Positions 25,270 to 34,074 of a stretch of 54,842 bases of DNA are shown here, in pieces. The position numbers were made by a program, and so were the translations under genes. This DNA is from Muribaculaceae bacterium (GTDB taxonomy: Bacteria > Bacteroidota > Bacteroidia > Bacteroidales > Muribaculaceae). Numbering within the stretch: position 1 is the stretch's first letter; every line of letters begins with the position of its first letter. The stretch is taken from positions 1 to 54,842 of the forward strand of contig JAMPII010000007.1 of NCBI GenBank assembly GCA_023662835.1. Reading direction: 5' to 3'. A model generated the notes under the pieces. It was not told where the DNA came from. It did not search any database and saw only the letters and a program-made list of their open reading frames with translations.

Positions 25270-26415
25270 ATGAAATTAGCACAGATTTTATTGCTGTCAT
25301 TATCACTGACCGGGTTTTATGGGTGCGCTCATAGCCATTCCGACCACGATGGTGAACACCATGATGAAGTTGAAGTTGAAGGAGCCGATGAACACCATCA
25401 CGACGATGATGAAATAATATTGTCGCCTGACGATGCTGCCCGTTTCGGGGTTGTTACCGAAATTATTCAGCAGCAACCGTTCTATCAGACAATAAAGGTT
25501 ACGGGTGAGGTATCGGCGCCTGAAACCGGTGTTTATACCGTAACAGCGCGTAAGTCGGGCAAAATCATATTCGCCGGCAATATCTCTGCCGGAACCATGT
25601 TAAAGGCCGGTCAGACAATCGGAAGACTTTCGGCTTCGGGTTACCAAGGTGGCGATCAGACAGCCGCCGATGCCATAAGGCTGGAGTCGGCTAAAAAGGA
25701 ACTGGATCGACTGACTCCTTTATATAAAGAAGGTGTAGTATCGCAAAAGGATTATGCAGCAGCTGAGGCCGAATATAGGATTGCTGAAGTTGCAGCAAAC
25801 GGGTCGTCGACTTCAAGTACGGTAGTTTCACCGGTAAGCGGTCGCGTAAGTAATATTTTTGTTTCTCAAAATCAATTTTTGAACGCCGGCGATCCAATTC
25901 TAAATATTGTTGATACAAAAGAACTTACATTGCGGGCAGATTTGCCGGTGAAGTATTCGAAATTATTGTCCGACATCGTTTCGGCCCGCTATTCAACAGC
26001 AGAATCTGACACAGTTTACGACATCGCCGATATGAACGGTAGGCTAATTTCGAGCAACAACAATATGGTGTCGAAGGGAGGGTATATTCCGGTTCAATTC
26101 AAGTTTGACAACGTCTTGAACACTGTTGCAGGAGCCTACGCCGACATATACTTGATTTGCAAGCAAACTAAAAATTGCATTTCGTTGCCACGCACTGCAA
26201 TCAGTGAGGAGCAAGGCGCTAAATTCGTGTTTGTAAAGATTGATGATCACGGATATGAAAAACGTAATGTGAGCCTTGGTAATTCCGACGGCCAACGTGT
26301 TGCTATACTGAAAGGACTACAGCCCGGCGAGGAAGTTGTGACGGAAGGTACAGTATTCGTAAAACTGGCACAGACAAAGAATGTTATGCCCGAGGGCCAT
26401 TCTCACCATCATTGA
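25270..26415 (+). CDS. His-rich periplasmic adaptor (membrane fusion protein) of an RND metal-efflux pump
   Basis: 381 aa. A lipoprotein signal ends at Cys19 (LTGFYGC). Residues 19-48 are a His/Asp/Glu-rich stretch (SHSDHDGEHH, DEHHHDDDE), and the C-terminus ends GHSHHH; both suggest capture of a divalent or copper-type metal. The rest is a CusB/CzcB-like adaptor: barrel-sandwich (lipoyl-like) halves around SGKIIFAGNISAG and SPVSGRVSNIFVSQ, a short alpha-hairpin between them (LESAKKELDRL to AAEAEYRIAE, about 135-175) and membrane-proximal beta domains. It links the inner-membrane pump encoded 14 bp downstream to the outer-membrane channel. Metal specificity cannot be fixed from sequence. Confidence 0.9.
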   Translation: MKLAQILLLSLSLTGFYGCAHSHSDHDGEHHDEVEVEGADEHHHDDDEIILSPDDAARFGVVTEIIQQQPFYQTIKVTGEVSAPETGVYTVTARKSGKIIFAGNISAGTMLKAGQTIGRLSASGYQGGDQTAADAIRLESAKKELDRLTPLYKEGVVSQKDYAAAEAEYRIAEVAANGSSTSSTVVSPVSGRVSNIFVSQNQFLNAGDPILNIVDTKELTLRADLPVKYSKLLSDIVSARYSTAESDTVYDIADMNGRLISSNNNMVSKGGYIPVQFKFDNVLNTVAGAYADIYLICKQTKNCISLPRTAISEEQGAKFVFVKIDDHGYEKRNVSLGNSDGQRVAILKGLQPGEEVVTEGTVFVKLAQTKNVMPEGHSHHH

Positions 26416-26429
26416 TAAAATAAACGTAA

Positions 26430-29400
26430 ATGCTTAACCGAATAATTAAAATATCCCTGAACAACAGGGTAGCAGTTCTTGCCGCAGCGGCGCTTATATT
26501 GCTTGCCGGTTGCATAACGCTTTTGCGAATGGAGGTTGATATCTTCCCTGACCTGAATGCTCCTACGGTAACAATAATGACCGAAGCCCCGGGCCTTGCT
26601 CCTGAGGAAGTTGAACAATTGGTGTCATTCCCAATCGAGACGGCCGTTAACGGAGCATCGGGAGTTAGACGTGTGCGTTCGTCGTCGGCCACCGGTTTTT
26701 CTGTTGTATGGGCTGAGTTCGATTGGGATACAGATGTTTATCGGGCGCGACAAACCATATCGGAAAAACTGGCCAACTTAAGTTCTCAACTTCCGTCAGA
26801 GGTTGGGGCGCCTATGCTGGGGCCGCAATCGTCGATTCTTGGCGAAATGATGATTATTAGCTTGACGTCCAAAAATGGAGATACTTCTTTGGAGCAGTTG
26901 CGCACAATCGCCGACCGTACGATATCGCCACGTTTAATGGCTTTGGGTGGAATCTCGCAGGTTTCTGTGATAGGAGGCGATGTTCGTCAGTACCAGATTT
27001 TGCTGAGTCCGGAAAAAATGAAGTTCCACAATATCACTCTTGACGAGGTTCTTGAAGCTACAGAAGGGATGAATACGAACGCGGCCGGTGGTGTGCTCTA
27101 CGACTATGGTAATGAATATATAATAAAGGGTAAGGTAAATACCAACCGTATCGACGAATTGGAATCGGCTGTGGTTAGAAGCGACGATAACGGCGTAGTA
27201 TTGCTGGTCGATATAGCCGACATACGTACGGGCGCTGAATCGCCACGGTTGGGTGCCGCGTCGGAAAAAACAGTTCCAGCGGTGCTGATAACTGTGACAA
27301 AGCAGCCGGGGGCCGGCACTATATCGCTGACTGAGAAAGTGGATGAGGAGCTGGCTATGATAGGCTCGTCGCTCGACGATGACATAAACATTTCTACCGA
27401 TATTTTCCGGCAGGCCGATTTTATCGACAGTTCAATATCGAATCTTCAGCAGTCGCTTTTTGAGGGAGCTTTGATGGTTATAATTGTGCTGTTCTTTTTC
27501 CTTATGAACGCCCGTACGACGGTGATATCAATTATAGCTTTGCCATTGTCGATAATTATAACTGTGCTGATATTGAATGCGCTTGGCATGACTATAAATA
27601 CGATGAGTTTGGGCGGTATAGCCATAGCGATAGGTTCGTTGGTCGACGATGCAATAGTCGACGTTGAGAATGTGTTCAAACATTTGAAGGCAAACAGTGA
27701 GTTGCCGCCCGATAAACGAGAGAAAATCACTAAGGTTGTTTATGACGCATCTCGCGAGGTGAGAATGCCCATATTTAATTCTTCGTTGATAATTATTGCC
27801 AGTTTCATGCCTCTGTTTTTTCTATCTGGAATTGAGGGCCGCATGCTGGTTCCGCTAGGGATCTCGTTTATTGTGGCGCTAATAGCATCGACGATAGTGG
27901 CTCTTACATTGACACCTGTGTTATGTTCGTATCTACTTGGAAGTGAGAAATCATTGCATGCTAATAGGGAACCTTGGGCCGCACGCACGCTTCGCCGGCA
28001 CTATTCCAGGGGACTAACCTTGGCTCTTTCGCATAAAAAGGCTGTTATATATGGGACTACGGCGTTGTTCGTTGCTACTATAGGGATTGCATTTACTCTT
28101 GGCCGAGGTTTTCTGCCTGGGTTTAATGAAGGCTCTTTTACAATAAATGTAAGTACATTACCCGGTATATCGCTAGAGGAGAGTGATCATATAGGCCGCG
28201 AGGCAGAGAAATTGATAATGTCGGTTCCGGAAATCAATACCGTGGCGCGTAAGACCGGCCGTGCCGAGCTAGATGAGCATTCGCTGGGTGTTAATGTTTC
28301 GGAAATAGAAGCTCCGTATACATTAAATAAACGTAGCCGCGATGAGGTTGCCGGCGAACTTCGTCATAAACTCGGTTCGATACCCGGGGCGAGTATCGAA
28401 ATAGGTCAGCCGATATCGCATCGCATAGATGCTATGTTGTCGGGTACGGAGGCTCAGATAGCAATTAAGGTGTTCGGCCCCGATTTGGAGCGGCTTCACA
28501 GTATTGGTTTGAATATTAAGAAAGCGATTGGCGAAGTTCGGGGTATTGCCGATGTGAATGTTGAACAGCAAATAGGACGACCGCAACTGGAGATAAAGCC
28601 TCGGCGAGCAATGCTTGCCCGATATGGAATCACAATGCCGCAGTTTGTTAAATTTATTGATGTGGCTATGTCGGGCGTTAGTGTGTCGCAGGTTTATGAG
28701 GATGGTCTCCCCTACTCGCTTGTTGTAAAATTCGGGGAATCGGAACGTTCCACTCTTGAGTCGATTGAAGAGATAATGATTGATTCAAACCAGGGCGCGA
28801 TTCCGTTGAGTTATGTAGCCGACATTGTGTCGTCGCACGGGCCAAACACCGTGAACCGCGAGAATGTAAATCGGCGTATTGTAGTGTCGGCCAATACATC
28901 GGGTCGCGACCTGCGTGGCGTCGTTGACGATATAAAAGAGATTGTAGCCAAGAACGTTGAGCTGCCCGAAGGGTATTATATCACATATGGCGGGCAGTTT
29001 GAAAACGAAGCAGCAGCTACACGTACGCTTGCCTTGGCTTCGTTTATAGCGTTGCTGGTGATACTTTTTCTCCTCTACTCAGAGTTCCGCAACTGGACCC
29101 AATCGGGTATTATTCTGCTTAATATGCCATTAGCTATGATTGGCGGCATAGTTATGTTGCGACTTACTACTGGAGAACTGAATATTCCGGCTATAATCGG
29201 CTTCATATCGTTGCTTGGAATAACAACCCGAAACGGGATGCTGTTGATGTCGCGCTATAACGCTCTTCAAAGCAGTGGTATGGCTTTGCAGCAGCGAATC
29301 AGCATAGGCTCGACGGACAGGTTATTGCCTATTGTAATGACCGCTTTAACTTCGGCATTAGCCCTCGTTCCACTTGCACTTCGAGGTAGCGAACCGGGTA

Positions 29401-29540
29401 ATGAAATCCAGTCGCCGATGGCGATAGTGATTCTCGGGGGACTTATCACTTCAACAATATTAAATCTTTTCGTGGTTCCTGCCGTGTATGAATTATCGTG
29501 CCACGGTAACAAAGGTGTGTTAAAACAACAAACCAGATGA
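26430..29540 (+). CDS. Heavy-metal efflux RND pump (CusA/CzcA family)
   Basis: 1036 aa, full length, 12 predicted membrane helices in two halves with large periplasmic loops. The N-terminus (MLNRIIKISLNNR, then a helix) and LLRMEVDIFPDLNAPTVTI are typical of the heavy-metal (HME) branch. In helix 4 the proton-relay region reads GSLVDDAIVDVEN, with Asp406, Asp407, Asp411 and Glu413. The methionine ladder that defines E. coli CusA for copper/silver is not obvious at the matching places, so a divalent ion (zinc, nickel, cobalt) is as likely. It exports metal from periplasm or cytoplasm in exchange for protons. The end overlaps the channel gene by 4 bp (ATGA). Confidence 0.94.
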   Translation: MLNRIIKISLNNRVAVLAAAALILLAGCITLLRMEVDIFPDLNAPTVTIMTEAPGLAPEEVEQLVSFPIETAVNGASGVRRVRSSSATGFSVVWAEFDWDTDVYRARQTISEKLANLSSQLPSEVGAPMLGPQSSILGEMMIISLTSKNGDTSLEQLRTIADRTISPRLMALGGISQVSVIGGDVRQYQILLSPEKMKFHNITLDEVLEATEGMNTNAAGGVLYDYGNEYIIKGKVNTNRIDELESAVVRSDDNGVVLLVDIADIRTGAESPRLGAASEKTVPAVLITVTKQPGAGTISLTEKVDEELAMIGSSLDDDINISTDIFRQADFIDSSISNLQQSLFEGALMVIIVLFFFLMNARTTVISIIALPLSIIITVLILNALGMTINTMSLGGIAIAIGSLVDDAIVDVENVFKHLKANSELPPDKREKITKVVYDASREVRMPIFNSSLIIIASFMPLFFLSGIEGRMLVPLGISFIVALIASTIVALTLTPVLCSYLLGSEKSLHANREPWAARTLRRHYSRGLTLALSHKKAVIYGTTALFVATIGIAFTLGRGFLPGFNEGSFTINVSTLPGISLEESDHIGREAEKLIMSVPEINTVARKTGRAELDEHSLGVNVSEIEAPYTLNKRSRDEVAGELRHKLGSIPGASIEIGQPISHRIDAMLSGTEAQIAIKVFGPDLERLHSIGLNIKKAIGEVRGIADVNVEQQIGRPQLEIKPRRAMLARYGITMPQFVKFIDVAMSGVSVSQVYEDGLPYSLVVKFGESERSTLESIEEIMIDSNQGAIPLSYVADIVSSHGPNTVNRENVNRRIVVSANTSGRDLRGVVDDIKEIVAKNVELPEGYYITYGGQFENEAAATRTLALASFIALLVILFLLYSEFRNWTQSGIILLNMPLAMIGGIVMLRLTTGELNIPAIIGFISLLGITTRNGMLLMSRYNALQSSGMALQQRISIGSTDRLLPIVMTALTSALALVPLALRGSEPGNEIQSPMAIVILGGLITSTILNLFVVPAVYELSCHGNKGVLKQQTR

Positions 29541-30718
29541 TGAAAAACAGAATTTTTACAATTATATTTACTTCCTTGGCAACCGGTTTATTTGCCAGCG
29601 GACAAGATAGTTTTGACGCAGTATATTCAACAATACTGACCAACAATCCCGATTTAAGAAGTGCCCGGATTGAGACCGAGGCACAGGAACTGCAGGAGCG
29701 TTCTACGCTGAATTTGTCGGATCCAGAAGTTGAGTTCAGTCACAAATGGGGACCCAAGCAGGCCGGCAACAAAACTGAGTTGACTGTTAGCCAAGGCTTT
29801 GATTGGCCAGGCGTTTATCGGCATCGCCGTAGCGGCGTTAAACATCGGGAATCGGCTTTAAATTATCTGCTTGAATCTACGATTATAGATAAGCGGTTGG
29901 AAATAAAATTGTTGTTGATTGACTTGGTTTATGTTAACCGTCAAAGCGAATTGTTAGGTCGTAAACTAAAAGCTATCGATTCACTGCTGGTTACATATTC
30001 TAATCCGGTTAATTCAACAAATTTGACAAAACTTGATTTGAACAAGCTTAAGATTGAGCGTTACCGATTGAATTCGAAATTTGAAGCTTCGGCCATACAG
30101 AAACTTTCAATAAAACAGAAACTTGAGGAATTGAACGGAAACTCGATTGACGAAAGCGCACTGAAGATTACAAAATTTCCGGCCGATTCGATACGGACAA
30201 TAGCGGTATATGAAGAAATCAGCAAGAGAAATCCGGAATATCTGGCAATGCAAGCGCAGACCAGCACTGCCGAATCGTTGTTGAAAGAATCGAGACTGAT
30301 GAATTTGCCCGGATTTTCTTTGGGTTATAGCTTTGCTCGTGAGGAACATAACTCTTTTAATGGGTTTGCTGTCGGGGTTAGTTTGCCTCTGTTTTCAAAC
30401 AGGAATAAGGTGAAGTCGGCAAAAATGCAGCTCGAGGCTCAGCGCATAAAGGAGCAACAGATGCATTTTGATATTGAAACGCAGATATTTGCGCAGTTGA
30501 TACAAGTCCAGATAATGAAAAAAGCCGTTGATTCGGCGCGTAATTTATTGACAGAAATCGATTATGAGCGTTTACTGGGACTTGCGCTTGGTGGCGGACA
30601 GATTTCGCTAGGCGACTATTTGATTGAATGTAATTTCTATGTACAATTCGAGGAAGAGTATCTTGAGGCACAATATCAATACCAATGCCAATTGGCAACT
30701 CTTAATAAATTGCTTTGA
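29537..30718 (+). CDS. TolC-family outer-membrane channel of the metal-efflux system
   Basis: 393 aa. Signal peptide (IFTIIFTSLATGLFASG), then two repeats of long amphipathic helices with short beta segments, as in CusC/CzcC-type factors but at the short end of the family. Recognisable pieces are YSTILTNNPDLRSARIE (about 32-48), SQGFDWPGVYRHRR and VGVSLPLFSNRNKVKSAK in the second half. It forms the trimeric outer-membrane duct for the pump. It overlaps the pump gene by 4 bp and is followed by a strong hairpin with a T-rich tail. Confidence 0.9.
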   Translation: MMKNRIFTIIFTSLATGLFASGQDSFDAVYSTILTNNPDLRSARIETEAQELQERSTLNLSDPEVEFSHKWGPKQAGNKTELTVSQGFDWPGVYRHRRSGVKHRESALNYLLESTIIDKRLEIKLLLIDLVYVNRQSELLGRKLKAIDSLLVTYSNPVNSTNLTKLDLNKLKIERYRLNSKFEASAIQKLSIKQKLEELNGNSIDESALKITKFPADSIRTIAVYEEISKRNPEYLAMQAQTSTAESLLKESRLMNLPGFSLGYSFAREEHNSFNGFAVGVSLPLFSNRNKVKSAKMQLEAQRIKEQQMHFDIETQIFAQLIQVQIMKKAVDSARNLLTEIDYERLLGLALGGGQISLGDYLIECNFYVQFEEEYLEAQYQYQCQLATLNKLL

Positions 30719-30776
30719 TTTATATGTAATTGTTATAAATAGCCAAGAAACGCTAAAGTTGACTTACGTAACGGAC

Positions 30777-30814
30777 ACGCCACGAACTTTTTGTAGTTTG
30801 TGGCGTTTTCCTTT
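30777..30814 (+). terminator. Terminator after the metal-efflux operon
   Basis: ACGCCACGAAC (30777-30787) pairs with GTTTGTGGCGT (30796-30806) with one G-T wobble, followed by a T-rich tract (TTTTCCTTTT). It separates the channel gene from sodB. Confidence 0.8.
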
Positions 30815-30834
30815 TGTAATTCAACATAATAATT

Positions 30835-31431
30835 ATGAAACCACAAGTTTATACTCAACCTAATTTACCTTACGCAATCGATGCGCTTGAACCTGCTATC
30901 AGTCAGGAAACCATTTCCTATCACTGGGGCAAACACGAAAAAGCTTATATCGATAACCTCAACCGACTGATAGCTGATACGGAATGGGAGGATACCCCTC
31001 TGGAGGATATTATCAAGACGGCTGTGGGACCGTTGTTCAATAATGCCTCGCAGGCATGGAATCATATCTTCTACTTTTTCTCTTTTTCGCCTGATGGGGG
31101 TGGAGCGCCTACCGGCGATTTGGCTAAGGCGATAGAGCGCGACTTCGAATCGTTCGATAATTTTAAAACGCTTTTTGTTAAGGCCGGAGTTGATTTGTTT
31201 GGTTCGGGTTGGGTATGGTTGTCGCAGGATAAGGATGGCCGTTTGTTCATTACCCAAGGTAGTAATGCAGCCAATCCATTGACGCAGGGTTTGACTCCAA
31301 TCCTAACGTTCGATGTATGGGAACACGCTTATTATCTGGATTATCAAAACCGGAGAGCCGATGCCTTGAACAAATTATGGGACATCGTTGACTGGGACGT
31401 TGTTGGCTCCCGCTATTTGAAGAAAATATAA
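30835..31431 (+). CDS. sodB: Superoxide dismutase, iron type
   Basis: 198 aa. Metal ligands are His30 (SYHWGKH), His77 (AWNHIFYF), Asp160 and His164 (FDVWEHAYY). Gln74 before the AWNH motif and Ala in SNAANP follow the iron-enzyme pattern rather than the manganese one (which has Gly and Gln there). Cambialistic use is possible, as in other Bacteroidales. It dismutes superoxide in the cytoplasm; no signal peptide. It is separated from the upstream efflux operon by a terminator and followed by its own terminator, so it is monocistronic. Confidence 0.95.
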   Translation: MKPQVYTQPNLPYAIDALEPAISQETISYHWGKHEKAYIDNLNRLIADTEWEDTPLEDIIKTAVGPLFNNASQAWNHIFYFFSFSPDGGGAPTGDLAKAIERDFESFDNFKTLFVKAGVDLFGSGWVWLSQDKDGRLFITQGSNAANPLTQGLTPILTFDVWEHAYYLDYQNRRADALNKLWDIVDWDVVGSRYLKKI

Positions 31432-31474
31432 AACATATCGACTATAGCACTTTTAGCATAATGTGATGAATGGA

Positions 31475-31509
31475 GAGAGAGGCAACCGTGAGGTCCCCTC
31501 TCTTTTTTT
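31475..31509 (+). terminator. Terminator after sodB
   Basis: AGAGAGG (31476-31482) pairs with CCTCTCT (31497-31503), followed by seven T residues. A classic intrinsic terminator 44 bp after the sodB stop. Confidence 0.85.
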
Positions 31510-31511
31510 GC

Positions 31512-31910
31512 TTATTTACTCTTCATTGAAGCGAAAGTTAACGGCAGGATGATTGCTGGAATAATAATAAAGCACACGATATCATAAATATACTTTTGTT
31601 CTAAGACTACTGGTAAGATTAGAACAAACGGTATAATGCAATATATCAGTAGTCATTTTTGGTGTGGTTTAAAATTTGGTTTTTTCAGTATTATATCAGT
31701 AATAGACCAATGATATTTTGCCAGAACAAGTATAGGATATATTATTACCAGAATGTCAAATAAAAAATATGTAAAGTAAATTCCAGTAAAAATTTTTGAT
31801 TCCTTTATCAGTGGAGAGGATAAATAGTACAATATACGAGTCCATAAAGACATAGCAATAACTACAAGAATATTGCTAATATTCACGTATTTGAATAGAG
31901 CTTCTTTCAT
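31512..31910 (-). pseudogene. Small multi-helix membrane protein interrupted by an in-frame UGA
   Basis: From the ATG at 31910 the frame codes 85 residues (MKEALFKYVNISNILVVIA onward) and meets TGA at 31653-31655. In the same frame, without any shift, it continues 46 codons of equally hydrophobic, protein-like sequence (PFVLILPVVLEQKY, IIIPAIILPLTFASMKSK) to a TAA at 31512-31514. With the TGA read through it would be a protein of about 132 residues with four membrane helices. The simplest reading is a gene killed by a point mutation; the 85-residue part could still be made. The family was not recognised. It lies next to the damaged insertion sequence. Confidence 0.6.
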
Positions 31911-32137
31911 AAAATAATTGTTTAGAGGTTATTAAATGATCGTTCGTATGCAAAGTATATTCGTTTGAAACTTTGCAAAATTAATGACTTAAATCAGAAA
32001 GATTACTGGCTTATAAAATAAAGAATCTATCAAACGTCGGATGTATTCGTCAGATATTCAGCAATATATAGATTTTGCATTTTTCTTTTCTATCATTTCT
32101 CTTTTCTAATCTTTAATGGTCTGTTTTTTTGTTTATA

Positions 32138-32146
32138 TTTGCATAA
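32138..32146 (+). repeat. Target-site duplication, left copy
   Basis: TTTGCATAA directly abuts the left inverted repeat of the insertion sequence; the same nine bases abut the right end at 33142-33150. In the left copy the bases form part of TATATTTG, a full -7 element. Confidence 0.8.
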
Positions 32147-33141
32147 TACTACTGGTGCGATAAAATCGCATTAGTTTAAAAATTATCAAATAAAGAGAGT
32201 TCTTTGACATTTTGGTTTGAATAGATTGAAGAGTCTTGCCGTGTTAGCAGTGTCCGGAGTTCGGTGCGCTCCATGGCTGAGATTCTGATCAAGGTTGCCA
32301 CCTCAGTGATAGAATAAGGGCACTTGTAGTCGGCCTTGATTCTTGCAACTGTTAGGTAGGATATTATGGCTGTCCATAGGTGGACTTTGACAGCATTCTC
32401 TGCAAATCCCCATAGGCTTTTCACGACAATGTTCTGCTTTATCCACTTGAAGAAAACCTCAATATCCCAGCGGTGACGTTGCTATCGTGCCATTTCCCAT
32501 CGGTGATATGGATATTGGCCGGGATGCTCCCTCGTAAATCTAACAATGTGTGCATTTTAACTGCTCCCTTGCTATATTTGCCCAGTGCCCAAGCAGCAAG
32601 TTTGATGCTCGTAGATATGGTCGTGGAGTCCAGAGCATAAATCACATTGTCAATGGTTATCTCCGATAGTTTGACCTTTGAGTACTTTGGTCTGACAATT
32701 CCTATGAGGCAAAAGCCAAGCCCTTCAAAAATACGATAATCCCGACCCTCATTTGCCCTTGACAACGAAGTGTGACTCACGGCTTTGCGGAATCCGAGAT
32801 GTTAAAGTATATTGGAATGGGCTTCCAAGCATAGGCAGATATCTCTAAGTGAATCACATCCCGTCAACTGCCTGAAAAGCAGATGAAGAAGATGGCTATA
32901 ACTATTGAGATTCTTAGCGTGCCAATCGCCATTATATTGCCGAACAAGTTTATCAAACTGATATCGCGGTATAAACTCGATGACCTGTGAGAATATATAC
33001 TTACCTTGATTCATAATCTTGATGCTGTGAACAACAAGACTAAGAAATCAATTTCAAATCAAAAAAATCAATGTTCTCTCGTATGTTATTAAATACTAAT
33101 ATTTTAACTATAGTGGTTAGATTTTTATCGCACCACTACTA
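32147..33141 (-). mobile_element. IS4-type insertion sequence with intact ends and a dead transposase
   Basis: The element is 995 bp. The 19-bp ends 32147-32165 (TACTACTGGTGCGATAAAA) and 33123-33141 (complement TAGTAGTGGTGCGATAAAA) are inverted repeats with two mismatches, and a 9-bp direct repeat flanks both. The single gene inside runs on the minus strand and is broken. The size is well below that of a complete element, because part of the gene is deleted. The ends look competent, so an intact relative elsewhere in the genome could in principle move it. Confidence 0.88.
32176..33014 (-). pseudogene. IS4-family transposase remnant (DUF4372 type)
   Basis: The N-terminus MNQGKYIFSQVIEFIPR with HLLFRQLTGCDSLRDICL is the DUF4372 domain of IS4-like transposases. 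The frame hits TAA at 32802 (where Tyr of a YHLGF motif is expected) and continues in frame with HLGFRKAVSHTSLSRANE. The first catalytic Asp is in ALDSTTIS. After ITDGKWHDSN (near 32465) the frame breaks: the next matching protein segment, in a shifted frame, is RWDIEVFFKWIKQN with the catalytic Glu. The stretch between, which should hold the second catalytic Asp, is deleted, roughly 100-120 codons judging from remembered family length. A nonsense codon, a deletion and a frameshift make it inactive. Confidence 0.88.
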
Positions 33142-33150
33142 TTTGCATAA
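33142..33150 (+). repeat. Target-site duplication, right copy
   Basis: TTTGCATAA directly after the right inverted repeat, identical to 32138-32146. Here the preceding bases are ACTA instead of TATA, so the -7 element is lost on this side. The downstream ATG is at 33152. Confidence 0.8.
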
Positions 33151-33151
33151 T

Positions 33152-33592
33152 ATGAAACAAATTCAGTCTGTTATACAATGCATAAAAAGAGGAATAATTG
33201 AATTTTCTACATTAATTATTATTTCTCTCTTTCTCTGTATTATAAAAATAATAAGCTCCATAACAAATTATATAGAATTCTATCCCTTCGTAATAATTTT
33301 GGATTGCATGCTTGTTGCTATATTATGTATTTCACTTATACTGCGCAAAAAGATAAATAAACGATACAACTCCGAATTTAGTAAACGAGAGAGACTATGG
33401 ATGATTTCCATTGCATTTTTTGTAAGTGGGTTATATGTATTAATTGATTTTATAAGGTTCAACCATTTAGGTGACGGTTTGTACGTAATATTGACAGCAG
33501 AAATAATACTCTTTATTTTTTTGTATATATATAATTGGATATGCAATGCGCCAGAAGGACGAAGTTCTACAAGCACAATTAACTTTAGTTGA
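33152..33592 (+). pseudogene. Membrane half of a split membrane-anchored HTH regulator
   Basis: 146 aa from the ATG at 33152 (MKQIQSVIQCIKRG); an upstream in-frame start at 33071 lies inside the insertion sequence and is not original. Four membrane helices are visible (about 15-38, 45-65, 82-101, 109-130). The frame then ends in non-hydrophobic, low-quality residues (NAPEGRSSTSTINFS). Right where helix 4 ends, the next reading frame begins a coiled coil. Dropping one T from the T7 run at 33516-33522 would fuse the two into one 293-residue protein. A coupled two-gene arrangement with a 47-bp overlap is the alternative. The family partner on the left (promoter) was cut off by the insertion sequence. 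Confidence 0.55.
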
Positions 33593-34034
33593 TTTGCAGC
33601 GGATAATGAAAGCTGACTCTGAACGAAATCAAGCTGCTGTTGCAAAATTATTTAGACGTCAGTTTGAAATAGTGGATAAGTTTGCAGCCATGCGTTATGA
33701 ATGTGAAGACGAAAGAAAATTAGCCGTAAATTATGGACGTGAAGCTATAAAACTGGTCAAAAGTTTGGAGCCTAACACCGTAGAGCTAACAGAATTAGAG
33801 CAATATATTAATGAACATTATGACAATCTGATTAGTAAGCTCGACAGCGCATTTTCTCAATTATCCAATATGGAACGTAATATTTTTATGTATGCTGTGA
33901 TTGGATTGTCGCCTAGGGCAATGAGTGTTCTTTTGAACTTACCTATCGACAGCATATATAATCGTAAAAGCAGGTTGAAGACAAAGTTGAAAAGTGGTCC
34001 AGAAGAATTAAAATTTATATTTGATAAGATTTAA
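33546..34034 (+). pseudogene. Coiled-coil and HTH half of the split regulator
   Basis: 162 aa. Residues 1-95 form a charged coiled coil (VLQAQLTLVDLQRIMKADSE, LFRRQFEIVDKFAAMRYE) and residues 105-150 a sigma-4/LuxR-like helix-turn-helix (SNMERNIFMYAVIGLSPRAM, LLNLP, YNRKSRLKTKLKSG). The same arrangement, a membrane segment then coiled coil then this HTH, is the C-terminal half of a common Bacteroides family of (usually TPR-bearing) membrane regulators. Its reading frame is shifted by one relative to the upstream membrane frame. It may be made from its own ATG at 33546 by translational coupling. I call it a broken gene half with moderate confidence. Confidence 0.6.
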
Positions 34035-34074
34035 TTATTCTACCCTACACTATTTTAGTGGTTAGTATTGAAAT

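Noticed and set aside
31653-31655. UGA read as selenocysteine
   Set aside because: No stem-loop of the bacterial SECIS type was recognised downstream, and the surrounding residues are a plain hydrophobic segment; a point mutation is simpler.
31911-32137. AT-rich gap between the broken membrane gene and the insertion sequence
   Set aside because: No ORF, hairpin or RNA gene seen; only the -7 box at 32134-32141 stands out, reported with the insertion.
33071-33151. Upstream start of the four-helix membrane frame
   Set aside because: These 27 codons are inside the insertion sequence or the target duplication, so they arose by the insertion.
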